From positions 3,068 through 67,067 of the forward strand of contig JAGWYN010000021.1 of the NCBI GenBank assembly GCA_018969295.1: a DNA stretch of 64,000 bases, given 5' to 3'. This document shows positions 20,110-30,865 of the stretch, piece after piece. Each line of letters opens with the position of its first letter. Position 1 is the stretch's first letter. The notes beneath the pieces were generated by a model. That model was given only the letters and a program-made list of their open reading frames with translations, made no database searches and had not been told where the DNA came from. Origin of the DNA: Chloroflexota bacterium. Its GTDB lineage: Bacteria; Chloroflexota; Anaerolineae; Caldilineales; Caldilineaceae. Position numbers and translations under genes: made by a program.

Positions 20110-20787
20110 TCAATTCCCGCTGCCCGGGGCAGCCAGCAGCACATCCGCATGCTGTACCACCCCAAACTTGGGCAACGGCCAGATGCGCAGCCAGGCCTGC
20201 CCGACCACCAGATTCCGCTCGATCGGGCCAAAGACCCGGCTGTCACTCGAATTGGGCCGGTTGTCCCCCATCACAAACAGCTGCCCGTCCTCGACCCGAA
20301 AAGGCCCCCCCAATTCCCCCGGTACAATCGCATGGTGGGGAAATTCTTCGTCCAGCCGCACCCCGTTGATCAAAACCGCCTGGTCGCGCACCTCCACCGT
20401 GTCGCCCGGCAGCCCGATCACCCGCTTGATGTAGTCCTCCGCCGTGTTGCGCGGGTTGTGAAACACCACAACATCCCCACGGTCAGGCTCCCCAAACCAG
20501 TACGCCACCTTGTTGACCAACACAAACTGCCCCTCGTAAAAGCTGGGCTCCATCGAGTGGTTCTCAATTCGATAGTTCTGCACCACCTGCCGGATCAACA
20601 GAAAGATCACCAAAGAAAGAACAACGGTCTCGACCAGCTCGCGCACAATCATCCACCCATAGGCGGGGCTGCCCTCAGCCGCAGATTTCCCCCCCGGCTG
20701 CGTCTGCTCGGGGCTCTCCCCCTCTGCTGTCGGCAAATCCGCCTGAGGCGACACTCGTTCATCACCAGAATTGCTTGTTGCTTGCAT
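20110..20787 (-). CDS. lepB: Signal peptidase I
   Basis: 225 residues. An acidic/polar N-terminal tail of about 45 residues precedes one transmembrane helix (about 48-68). The catalytic Ser lies in ENHSMEPSF (about 75-83) and the Lys of the Ser/Lys dyad in DYIKRVIGLPGD (about 117-128). Box E is VMGDNRPNSSDSR. It removes signal peptides from exported preproteins, such as the lipid-free exported proteins encoded in this window. Upstream gene of the deoC group. Confidence 0.93.
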   Translation of the reverse strand: MQATSNSGDERVSPQADLPTAEGESPEQTQPGGKSAAEGSPAYGWMIVRELVETVVLSLVIFLLIRQVVQNYRIENHSMEPSFYEGQFVLVNKVAYWFGEPDRGDVVVFHNPRNTAEDYIKRVIGLPGDTVEVRDQAVLINGVRLDEEFPHHAIVPGELGGPFRVEDGQLFVMGDNRPNSSDSRVFGPIERNLVVGQAWLRIWPLPKFGVVQHADVLLAAPGSGN

Positions 20788-20884
20788 GGACTCCCTACAC
20801 CCCAGTTGAAAGGTGGCTCCCGCCAGTCCGCTTCCTCCGCATTATAGCACCAGCTCCATCCCCACCCAGAAAATTGCCCCGCAT

Positions 20885-20921
20885 CGCTGTTATCCCAATT
20901 GGGATATTTGGGATAACAGCG
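20885..20921. terminator. 14-bp perfect inverted repeat downstream of the AlbA_2 gene
   Basis: CGCTGTTATCCCAA (20885-20898) and its exact complement (20908-20921) flank a 9-nt loop. The palindromic core TCCCAATTGGGA recurs once more at about 20940-20951, next to the stop of the AlbA_2 gene. It could end gyrA-albA_2 transcription or be an operator ahead of lepB. No T-run. Confidence 0.5.
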
Positions 20922-20960
20922 ACAGAAAGCCTGCCCCTTCTCCCAATTGGGATACTGGGG

Positions 20961-22328
20961 TTATTTGAAAATATAGCGTGTCCCGCGTTTGTCGCCGATC
21001 TTGAGCAGAAGCCCGCGGGTGACCATGTCCGCCAGATCCAGCCGCAGCGTTTCCGCCCCGACATGGGGGCAGATCTGACGATAGTCGCTGTTGCTGATCG
21101 AACCATTTTGCTGGACAAACTCCAACGCTTTGAGCTGGCGTTCGTTCATGCTCTGCTCCCAAGGCTCGCGTCTGCGGTCCCGTGCATTGTAGAGGATCAC
21201 CGTGAAGCGATGGCCGGGAGATTCAAATTTGGGGGGAGGATGGCCAGCGTTGACCATGTCCTCGATCATGCGGTCGATCCCCAGCCCGAGCTCTTCGATG
21301 TAGCCCCACTGGTAGAGGCCGTTGACCAGGCGCGGGTTGCGGCTGTAATGCTCCTCCACCAGGTTGTCAAGGGTGATGTGGGCCGGCAGCCCGCCAGGGC
21401 TGGTGATCTCCATGCGGTCGCTGTACATCCGGATTTCGATCCCGCGGCCGGTGATTCGGTAGTCGCGGTGGGCGACGGCGTTCACCAATGCCTCGCGCAC
21501 CGCTGTCGCCGGGTACTCGGTCTCTTCCTGGCGCTGCAAACCGCGCACGACCGCCTGTTTGTCCATCTCTTCCCAAATCACCCGCCAGGCTCGGTCGATC
21601 ACCAGCGGCAAAGGGCCGGTAAACTCCTCACGGCGCCCGTACCCCAGCGTTCCCTCAGGCCCGCGCGGCTGGGTATCTGCGAATTTCACAAAGACTGTCC
21701 GGCATTGCGGCATAAACAGCTGTGGCTCTTTCCCAAAGAGCAACAAGCCGGTCACCGTCGGCACCTTCTCTTCCGTGAGCGCGCCGATCTGCTGGAGCAG
21801 TTTGTCTTTGGGCAGGATCGCCTGGCGCGGGTTGCGTTTCTGGCGGCGCTCCAGGTATTCGTCGATGGTCTCGTCGGCCAGATCCTCGCGCGTGGCCCCC
21901 GGCACCGGCTGCAGCTCAAAGTCGCCGCCAGGCCGGCTGGCCAGCATCCGTTCGATTTCATGGCCCGGCGCCGGCACATTTTCCGCGCCGCGGCGCATCA
22001 ACACACGGCCATCTTCCAACGCATGCAGCTCCCCGCTGCGTTCGACCCGCAGCTGCACAGCCACCCCCCCCGACACGGCCAATGGCTGCCAGTCGACCGT
22101 GCGCACCGGCGGACGGCAGAGCCTCTCCGCCCGGCGCACGGCATCTGCCACCTCTTCGTCGCTGAGCAGGGGACCGACCTTGCCCTCTGCGTCGATCCCA
22201 AGCACCAGCCAGCCCCCCTCGCTGTTGGCAAAGGCGACCAGGGTCTCGGCGAGGAGCGAAGGATCGCCGTCCACGCAGTACCCCCACTGGTACCCAGGTT
22301 TCTGCAACCCGGCAAGGTCGTTCGACAT
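20961..22328 (-). CDS. AlbA_2/Schlafen-type ATP-binding transcriptional regulator
   Basis: 455 residues. The N-terminal AlbA_2 (Schlafen AAA_4) domain (about 10-125) shows VAFANSEGGWLVLGID. The C-terminal HATPase_c_4 region (about 255-390) shows EALVNAVAHRDY, IEIRMYSDRMEITSPGGLP and the end motif GLGIDRMIEDM. A winged-helix segment (about 395-455) follows. Proteins of this layout are annotated as ATP-dependent or putative transcriptional regulators; the ligand is unknown. It starts 2 nt after the gyrA stop, an unusual partner. An inverted repeat just downstream may be related. Confidence 0.75.
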   Translation of the reverse strand: MSNDLAGLQKPGYQWGYCVDGDPSLLAETLVAFANSEGGWLVLGIDAEGKVGPLLSDEEVADAVRRAERLCRPPVRTVDWQPLAVSGGVAVQLRVERSGELHALEDGRVLMRRGAENVPAPGHEIERMLASRPGGDFELQPVPGATREDLADETIDEYLERRQKRNPRQAILPKDKLLQQIGALTEEKVPTVTGLLLFGKEPQLFMPQCRTVFVKFADTQPRGPEGTLGYGRREEFTGPLPLVIDRAWRVIWEEMDKQAVVRGLQRQEETEYPATAVREALVNAVAHRDYRITGRGIEIRMYSDRMEITSPGGLPAHITLDNLVEEHYSRNPRLVNGLYQWGYIEELGLGIDRMIEDMVNAGHPPPKFESPGHRFTVILYNARDRRREPWEQSMNERQLKALEFVQQNGSISNSDYRQICPHVGAETLRLDLADMVTRGLLLKIGDKRGTRYIFK

Positions 22329-22330
22329 GG

Positions 22331-24976
<2,646 letters not shown>

Positions 24977-25182
24977 CCACAAACTCCTGCCCCTGAGGGT
25001 TGTCTACAGTTTTTCAAAACCATCATAGCACAAAATTACAGCCTGCCCCAATCCTCCTCCCTGCTCCATACATTGCAGGAAACAGTGCAGGAAACAGTGC
25101 AGCCCAGCCCGCTGCGTGCAAGGCCCCACTTTGATCAGAAAGGCGGATCTGAGATACCATAAGCTGCCGGAGGAGGGCAGCC

Positions 25183-27201
25183 ATGCAGAACGACCAGAAG
25201 ATTGACACCCGCCAAGAGAGCCGCTTCAGCAGCTGCGCTGGTGGGCTGCTGATCCTGTTGGCCCTGACGCTGTATCTGCTCACGCTTGACAACGGGCTGC
25301 AGCCCGGCGAGTTGGAAGGCGGCGACCTGATCACCCACCAGTATGCCCAGGTCCAAGCCCGCCCAGGCAACGCCCCTGGCTATCCACTCTACACCATGGG
25401 CGGCTGGCTCTGGTTCCATACCCTTCGCTCTGTGCTGCAGCTGTCAGGCCAGGTTGCCCCCAACCCCCTCCCCCTCCTGGCCAGCTACAGCACGCTCTGG
25501 GCGCTGCTCTCCCTCCTGCTGCTGTACAGAATTGTCTGCCAGCTCACCCGCTCCCCCCACCGCCCCGCCGGCCACTGGCCGCTGGCCTGGCTGCTCACCC
25601 TCTTTTACGCCGTCACCTACTTTTTCTGGTACTACGCCACCACGACCGAACAGTACAGCAGCGCCATCGCCCACACCCTCGCCATCGTCTGGCTCTACCT
25701 GCGCTGGCGCCAGGCAACCGGCCCCCAGGCCAACCGCCTGCTCCTGCTGCTGGCCCTGCTCTGCGGCCTCTCCCTGGCCCACATGCTCACCGTTGCCTTT
25801 ATCGTGCCGCCGCTGGTGCTGGCCATCCTGTGGGAACGCCCCCAGCTGCTGCGCTCTGTACGGCTGGGAATCGCTCTGTGCGCAGCAGCCTTGCTGCCGC
25901 TGTCTTTGTATTTTTATGTCTACCTGCGCGGGGCTGCGCACCCGGAATGGTGGGGGGGCAGCTACCCGGACGCCCAAAGTTGGTTCTGGTCTTTTGTCAG
26001 CACCGCGCAAGGGAGAGAAGAGCTGGCCCGAGGCTTCCAGCCGGGCTGCGGGGTCTTCGACGGAGGGTTCCCAGCCCTGATCTGGGGAGAGCTGGGGCTG
26101 CCGCTGCTCGCTGTAGGGCTGGGAGGGCTGGCGCTGCTGGGCCGCCGGCTGGCCAGCCTCTTCTACGGCACCCTGGCTATCTACCTGCTCTTCAACTGGA
26201 TGTACCGCTGCGGCAACTGGTACCAGGTGATCTTGCCCGCCTACCCGCTGCTTCTGGTCGGCGTGGCAGCTGCCGTGCAGCGCTGGGAAGGCAGGGCTGC
26301 CCCCCGCTGGCTGCGTTCTGCCCCGCTGGCCCTGCTGGCGCTGGCGGTCGTCTGGCGCCTGGCAGCCTCCTGGCCGGCCGCCGACAGCCACAACCGCCCT
26401 GAAGACAGCGCCCTGAACAGAGCCGCCGTGCTGCTCGATCAGCCGCTGCCCGCCGGCGCAGCACTCTTCGCCCAGGTCAACGACGCCCTGGCGCTCGACT
26501 ACCTGATCGAGATCTGGGGGATCCGCCCCGATCTGCGCGTGGTGAGCAGCCCCCAGGCAGCAGCAGTGCTGGCCCGCGGCGGGAGCGTGCTGACAGCGAC
26601 AGATGCCGCCGCTGTGCTGCTGGCGGAGCTGCCAGCGTCGCTGCAGCCGGCACGCACACTCTCTGGGCCGGACTGGCTGGCGCTGGCAGCAGCGCCCCTG
26701 CCGGGGGCACCGCCGACCGAGCAGCTGGAGAGGTCGATCGAACAGGCGGTCACGCTGGCCGGCTACCGAGTCGATCCCGCCCCCACGGGCAGCCCCGTCA
26801 CCCAGGCACCACCTGCTGTCGACGTCACCCTCTACTGGCGGTTGACGGCTGGCTGGCCGCCCGAGCTGGGGATCAGCCTGCGCCCCACCGCACAGGGCAG
26901 CCAGATCCCAGACCCTGCCACCGGCGGCAAGATACAGCGCGATGCAGCCACCCCGCTCCAGGGGTTGGTTCCCCTCGAACCGTCCGCGCTGCTGGCCGAC
27001 CCCGTGCGCGTGCCCTTCCCTGCGGGCGCCGACGGTCTGCTCTTGATCGTCTATCGCAAGACGACGGACGGTTTTGAAAATTTGTTGGAACTGCCGTTGC
27101 AGGTCACACCCATCTACCCAACTCAGGAGGAAAGCAATGCGAATTGTCGTCATCGGGGGCAGCGGCCATGTGGGCAGCTACCTGGTCCCCAGGCTGGTTG
27201 A
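25183..27201 (+). CDS. Polytopic membrane protein, DUF2723-like
   Basis: 672 residues. About nine or ten membrane segments fill residues 20-400, with the early loop carrying GNAPGYPLY, a hallmark of DUF2723 and related protein O-glycosyltransferase-like proteins. The remaining 250 residues form an extracytoplasmic domain of glycosyltransferase-associated type. It likely transfers sugar from a lipid donor, by family analogy only. GGAGGAGGG precedes the ATG by 6 nt. The last 65 nt overlap the following epimerase gene in another frame; the tail after about residue 650 reads as low-complexity and may be a recent extension. Confidence 0.7.
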   Translation: MQNDQKIDTRQESRFSSCAGGLLILLALTLYLLTLDNGLQPGELEGGDLITHQYAQVQARPGNAPGYPLYTMGGWLWFHTLRSVLQLSGQVAPNPLPLLASYSTLWALLSLLLLYRIVCQLTRSPHRPAGHWPLAWLLTLFYAVTYFFWYYATTTEQYSSAIAHTLAIVWLYLRWRQATGPQANRLLLLLALLCGLSLAHMLTVAFIVPPLVLAILWERPQLLRSVRLGIALCAAALLPLSLYFYVYLRGAAHPEWWGGSYPDAQSWFWSFVSTAQGREELARGFQPGCGVFDGGFPALIWGELGLPLLAVGLGGLALLGRRLASLFYGTLAIYLLFNWMYRCGNWYQVILPAYPLLLVGVAAAVQRWEGRAAPRWLRSAPLALLALAVVWRLAASWPAADSHNRPEDSALNRAAVLLDQPLPAGAALFAQVNDALALDYLIEIWGIRPDLRVVSSPQAAAVLARGGSVLTATDAAAVLLAELPASLQPARTLSGPDWLALAAAPLPGAPPTEQLERSIEQAVTLAGYRVDPAPTGSPVTQAPPAVDVTLYWRLTAGWPPELGISLRPTAQGSQIPDPATGGKIQRDAATPLQGLVPLEPSALLADPVRVPFPAGADGLLLIVYRKTTDGFENLLELPLQVTPIYPTQEESNANCRHRGQRPCGQLPGPQAG

Positions 27202-28084
27202 AAGCGGACACGAGGTCCTCCAGGTCAGCCGCCAGCAGCGATCTCCCTACCAGCCGCACGGCGCCTGGCGCCAGGTCCGCCAGGTCTCGATCGACCGCAC
27301 CCCTGCCGAGGAAGCCGGCACCTTCGGCGCCCAGATCGCAGCGCTGCAGCCCGACGCAGTGATCGACATGATCTGTTTCACCCTCGCCAGCGCACGCCAC
27401 CTGGTCGCAGCGCTGCGCGGCCAGATCCGCCATTTCTTGCACTGCGGCACGATCTGGGTGCATGGGCCCAGCACCCTCGTGCCCACGACCGAAAGCCAAC
27501 CTCGCCGCCCGTTCGGCGACTACGGGATCCAAAAAGCAGCGATCGAAGCCTACCTGCTGGAAGAAGCCCAGCGCGGCAACTTTCCGGCTACCAACCTGCA
27601 CCCCGGCCACATCGTCGGCCCTGGCTGGGTGCCGCTCAACCCGGCAGGCCACTTCAACCCACAGGTCTTTGTAGACCTGGCCAACGGCGAAGAGGTGGCG
27701 CTGCCCAACCTGGGGATGGAGACCGTCCACCATGTGCACGCCGACGACGTCGCACACGCTTTCACCCAGGCGCTTGCCCACTGGAGCAGCGCCATCGGCG
27801 AGAGCTACCATGTGGTTTCGCCGGCAGCGGTGACCCTGCGCGGCTATGCCGAGGCCGTCGCCGGCTGGTTCGGCCACCCCGCTCGGCTGCGCTATCTCCC
27901 CTGGGAAGCATGGCGCCAGAGCGTCCGCCCAGAAGAGGCACAGGCCACCTGGGACCACATCGCCCACAGCCCCCACTGCAGCATCGAAAAAGCACGGCGC
28001 CAGATCGCTTACTCCCCCCGCTACAGCTCCTTGCAGGCCGTGCGTGAATCCCTGGACTGGTGGCTCGCAGCCCAGCAGCAATGA
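27137..28084 (+). CDS. NAD-dependent epimerase/dehydratase
   Basis: 315 residues, atypical extended SDR. The nucleotide-binding loop is GGSGHVGSYL (about 7-16) and a YGIQK element (about 133-137) supplies the Tyr-x3-Lys pair. Substrate unknown; a role in sugar nucleotide or surface-sugar chemistry fits the neighbouring membrane protein. Start set at 27137, where AGGAGG lies 6 nt upstream; it begins inside the preceding gene. Confidence 0.8.
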   Translation: MRIVVIGGSGHVGSYLVPRLVESGHEVLQVSRQQRSPYQPHGAWRQVRQVSIDRTPAEEAGTFGAQIAALQPDAVIDMICFTLASARHLVAALRGQIRHFLHCGTIWVHGPSTLVPTTESQPRRPFGDYGIQKAAIEAYLLEEAQRGNFPATNLHPGHIVGPGWVPLNPAGHFNPQVFVDLANGEEVALPNLGMETVHHVHADDVAHAFTQALAHWSSAIGESYHVVSPAAVTLRGYAEAVAGWFGHPARLRYLPWEAWRQSVRPEEAQATWDHIAHSPHCSIEKARRQIAYSPRYSSLQAVRESLDWWLAAQQQ

Positions 28085-28127
28085 ACCGCAGCACCGAAAA
28101 CCCACCGTTCAAAACCTGCCGCGCTGT

Positions 28128-28156
28128 TTGCCAACTGTCGCCTGCTACAGTATGAT
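28128..28156 (+). promoter_or_regulatory. Sigma70-type promoter for the PPOX gene
   Basis: -35 TTGCCA (28128-28133), a 17-bp spacer and -10 TATGAT (28151-28156). The ATG of the downstream gene is at 28194 with GGAG nearby, giving a leader of about 30 nt. Confidence 0.6.
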
Positions 28157-28193
28157 GGTACTATTTGCTCAACCCTTAAACGGAGAAAACCGC

Positions 28194-28613
28194 ATGGCAG
28201 CCCCAATTCCTACAACCCATCTCGATCTGATCGAAGGTCCCTATTTTGCCGTCTTCACCACGATTGCCCCCAGCGGCCAGCCTGAAAACACCGTTGTCTG
28301 GTGCTCGTGGGACGGCAGCCATGTCCTGGTCAACACCGCCGATGGACGCCGCAAACTGTCCAATGTGCGCCAGAACCCCAAGGTTGCCTTGACCGTGATC
28401 GACCCTCAAAATCCTTTCCGCTGGATCGATGTGCGCGGGGAGGTTGAAGCCATCGTAGAAGACCCCGACTACGCCAACATCAACGCCCACGCACTCGTCT
28501 ATTCAGGGCAGGCTGAATACTACGGCGGTGTTGCCCCCGCCGAGCAAAAAGGCCGTGAACGCCGCATGATCTGCAAGATCCGTCCCGACCGGGTGCTTGC
28601 TTTTCCGTCATAG
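28194..28613 (+). CDS. PPOX-class flavin/F420-dependent pyridoxamine-oxidase-fold protein
   Basis: 139 residues forming a split beta-barrel of the pyridoxamine 5'-phosphate oxidase-like group. Features are FAVFTTIAPSGQP (about 18-30), VLVNTADGRRKLSNVRQNP (cofactor phosphate region, about 45-63) and RWIDVRGEVE. Such small proteins bind FMN or F420 and are often labelled F420-dependent; the cofactor cannot be decided from sequence. Preceded by its own promoter and a GGAG site. Confidence 0.8.
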   Translation: MAAPIPTTHLDLIEGPYFAVFTTIAPSGQPENTVVWCSWDGSHVLVNTADGRRKLSNVRQNPKVALTVIDPQNPFRWIDVRGEVEAIVEDPDYANINAHALVYSGQAEYYGGVAPAEQKGRERRMICKIRPDRVLAFPS

Positions 28614-28731
28614 TCAGCAGAGCGCGCCACCCGCGGGGAGAGGTTGCCCACCCGAGCGACCCGCCCCCCCACCGCGCATCCTGTGACGATACACCAACAC
28701 AGTCCGTACCAGGAACACCAGGAGAAACAGC

Positions 28732-29640
28732 ATGCTCTCGCCGGAACAACTCAATTTTTACCAGGAAAACGGTTACCTGCACGTCAAAGGGCTCTTCACG
28801 CGAGAAGAAGCTGCCGCCTTTCGCCAGGAGGCCCATGCCCTGATCGACCGTCTACAAAAAATTTCGACGGTCGAAGCCACGTGGGAGAGCGCACGCGAGG
28901 TGACAATGACCAAAACTTCGCTGCTGCACTGCCACGACGTCCAGTTTCAATCTGCGCTGTTGACTCGGCTGATCGTCGATGAACGGCTCACCGGCATCGC
29001 CGCAGACATCATCGGCTCCCCGAATGTACAGCTGCACCACAACAAACTGTTCATCAAACCGCCGGAAAAGGGCTCCCCTTTCCCCATGCACCAGGACCGC
29101 CCCTTCTTTCCGCACGACAAAGACTCGATGATCGCAGCCATCATCCACTTCGACGACGCCCCGCTCGCCAAAGGGTGCGTGCGCGTCGTCCCCGGCAGCC
29201 ACAAACTGGGTCCGATCGAGCATCTCCATACGGGCGGCTGGCACCTGCCACTGGACCAGTACCCGATCGAATCCTCGGTTGCCTGCGAAGCCGAGGCCGG
29301 TGATGTCCTCTTCTTCAGCTACCTGACGATCCATGGATCCGGGGTCAACGTCAGCAACGAGGCGCGCACCACCCTGCTCGTGCAGATGCGCGACCCGCTG
29401 GACCCACCCAGCGCGCTCACCCATCTCTCGCGCGGGCAGGGCATGATGCTGCGCGGGGTCGACCCCAGCACGGGCAAGGCCACCCCTGTCGGCAAGGAAC
29501 CGCACGACGCGCCAGCTGGCGGCACGATGGCTGGCGGCACGATGGCCGGCGGCACGATGGCCGGCGGCACGATGGCCGGCGGCACGATGGCTGGCGGCAC
29601 GATGGCCGGCGGCACGATGGCCGGCGGCACGATGGGCTGA
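28732..29640 (+). CDS. Phytanoyl-CoA dioxygenase (PhyH) family protein with GGTMA repeat tail
   Basis: 302 residues. The Fe(II)/2-oxoglutarate dioxygenase core (about 1-255) has the metal ligands in PMHQDRPFF (H-x-D) and the distal His in TIHGSGVN, with Arg about 11 residues on (EARTTLLVQMRDP). The last 43 residues are eight in-frame copies of a Gly-Gly-Thr-Met-Ala pentapeptide, absent from the family. Substrate unknown; bacterial PhyH proteins hydroxylate varied small molecules. CAGGAG-like site about 8 nt before the ATG. A strong terminator follows. Confidence 0.8.
   Translation: MLSPEQLNFYQENGYLHVKGLFTREEAAAFRQEAHALIDRLQKISTVEATWESAREVTMTKTSLLHCHDVQFQSALLTRLIVDERLTGIAADIIGSPNVQLHHNKLFIKPPEKGSPFPMHQDRPFFPHDKDSMIAAIIHFDDAPLAKGCVRVVPGSHKLGPIEHLHTGGWHLPLDQYPIESSVACEAEAGDVLFFSYLTIHGSGVNVSNEARTTLLVQMRDPLDPPSALTHLSRGQGMMLRGVDPSTGKATPVGKEPHDAPAGGTMAGGTMAGGTMAGGTMAGGTMAGGTMAGGTMAGGTMG
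29515..29634 (+). repeat. 15-bp coding minisatellite, 8 units
   Basis: Eight tandem copies of a 15-mer (GCTGGCGGCACGATG, with C/T variation at one site), all in frame with the PhyH gene. They encode the Ala-Gly-Gly-Thr-Met tail. Near-identity of units suggests recent slippage expansion. Confidence 0.95.
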
Positions 29641-29724
29641 CCTGGGCGTCACCGCTCATTGACTAATGTGCGATCACGCTTGATCCAATTTTGCACTTTC
29701 TAGTAAATCACGTATACTTTAATC

Positions 29725-29787
29725 ATATCCGCTTGCTGTGGCCGGCCCCAAACCGGCCTTCGGGGGACAGCAAGCGGATATTTTTTT
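29725..29787 (+). terminator. Intrinsic terminator after the PhyH gene
   Basis: Arms of 15 bp (ATATCCGCTTGCTGT and its complement) enclose a nested GGCCGG/CCGGCC hairpin and are followed by seven T residues (29781-29787). Confidence 0.85.
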
Positions 29788-29833
29788 GCCCACTGCACAG
29801 TTGCCGAGCGGCACGCTGCCGTGTGCTTTTCCT

Positions 29834-30101
29834 TCAGCCAGAAAGCCATTCATCCCGGCCGATCCCTGCCTGTTCCAAAATTCGTTGTAGCAAAGCCAAT
29901 GTCGCCGCGATGAGGATTGGGAATCGTGACCCAGCCTTCAAGAACGTCTGCCAGACGATCTCGACACTCCTCCAGGGTTTTGCCGCCTGCCCATACACCT
30001 TGTAGCCCCGGCACGCTCCCATAGTACGGTTCTTCGTCGTCAATGATTTCATAATGCGCCTGGCGGAGTGCAGCATCGATATAGTTGCGTATCATCAGCA
30101 T
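29834..30101 (-). pseudogene. Fused, frameshifted hicB-hicA toxin-antitoxin remnant
   Basis: The first 55-60 codons encode a HicB-type antitoxin start (MIRNYIDAALRQAHYEI, then PGLQGVWAGGKTLEECRDRL, ending at LEGW). The frame then runs straight into the C-terminal part of a HicA toxin (IPNPHRGDIG), and after a frameshift the HicA end LLQRILEQAGIGRDEW appears in the next frame, ending at 29834. An internal deletion has joined the two genes, removing the HicB DNA-binding end and the HicA N-terminal half. The single-frame product would be 83 residues (30101-29850). ATG at 30095 is the alternative start. Not a functional toxin-antitoxin pair. Confidence 0.75.
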
Positions 30102-30223
30102 TTCCTCTCTGTGTTTCGATCGGAAAGGCGTTCACCACGATAGGGAAAGCCCCAGGACGGCATCGTGCCCACCGCACAGCAAGATGCGCAGTCGGCCCAG
30201 CCAGGGGGGCTATGGCCAGGGAG

Positions 30224-30550
30224 CTATGGCCGTGCTGTAGGAACGAGCAACCGTTGCCCGCTGTAAATTGTGTAGGATTGCAGCCCGTTGCAGCGCATGA
30301 TCCGAATTGCCGTCGATCCATACGCGGCAGCTACCGAGGAGAGGGTCTGCCCAGGCCGCACAGCGTGATAGACCCCCCTGCAGCTCATCGCGCTCTGCTG
30401 CACAGGGTCTGCCTGAGAAGAGCTGCCTGCCTGCGCCCCCCCCGGAGTCCCCAACAGCAAGACGCCCACAAAAATCGCCTGCACTGCCGCCCACTGGCTC
30501 AACGCACGCCAGCCCAACCGCCCCCTCAGCTGCCAAGTCAGCTGTTTCAT
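30224..30550 (-). CDS. Secreted LysM-domain protein
   Basis: 108 residues. A cleavable-type signal peptide has a basic start, hydrophobic core around 22-36 and AQA cleavage motif near 40. A single LysM domain occupies about 60-106 (HAVRPGQTLSSVAAAYGS, then NGLQSYTIYSGQRLLVP), which binds peptidoglycan. GAGG lies about 8 nt before the ATG. Stands alone between the hicBA relic and the MalT-like regulator. Confidence 0.8.
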   Translation of the reverse strand: MKQLTWQLRGRLGWRALSQWAAVQAIFVGVLLLGTPGGAQAGSSSQADPVQQSAMSCRGVYHAVRPGQTLSSVAAAYGSTAIRIMRCNGLQSYTIYSGQRLLVPTARP

Positions 30551-30642
30551 CGTTGCACCTCACTTGTGCGAAATCTGTGTTGTTTGCTCTTTGTACGCAC
30601 TGAAGAAAAGTTTTATTGCAACATTTTGATCTGGTCAGATTA

Positions 30643-30719
30643 AGAAATGGCGACCTTGTCTCTGAGCACTTCACCGATGCCAGCTGCCTTGTTTGCTCCA
30701 GCACCCGATCGCCATTTCT
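30643..30719. repeat. Distant 11-bp inverted repeat
   Basis: AGAAATGGCGA at 30643-30653 and its exact complement at 30709-30719, separated by 55 nt. Could be a small mobile remnant or an operator pair. Confidence 0.5.
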
Positions 30720-30753
30720 GTATACAATGTTAGCGTATAGGGTGTTCAATGTA

Positions 30754-30773
30754 TATGACGCAGTCACGTCATA
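30754..30773. promoter_or_regulatory. Operator-like palindrome
   Basis: TATGACG-CAGTCA-CGTCATA: two perfect 7-bp half-sites with a 6-bp spacer, roughly 205 nt upstream of the LysM gene start. Resembles a binding site for a dimeric regulator. Confidence 0.4.
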
Positions 30774-30865
30774 ATCACGCCATTGTCCATTTTGTAGTTT
30801 TAATTACAAATTTGGAGTGTCTGCGGGGAATTTCAGATAAAAAAAGACAACAGAGGAGTTTGGGC

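Larger units (their letters stand above)
30551..30865. other. Intergenic with inverted repeats
   Basis: 315 bases upstream of the LysM gene and downstream of the MalT-like gene, with no coding frame. It holds an 11-bp inverted repeat (30643-30653 with 30709-30719) and a short palindrome at 30754-30773. Confidence 0.6.

Noticed and set aside
20885..20921. Insertion sequence end
   Set aside because: No transposase or target duplication is nearby; terminator or operator is simpler.
29850..30101. Functional orphan HicB antitoxin
   Set aside because: The C-terminal part is HicA-derived and frameshifted, so the DNA-binding end is absent.
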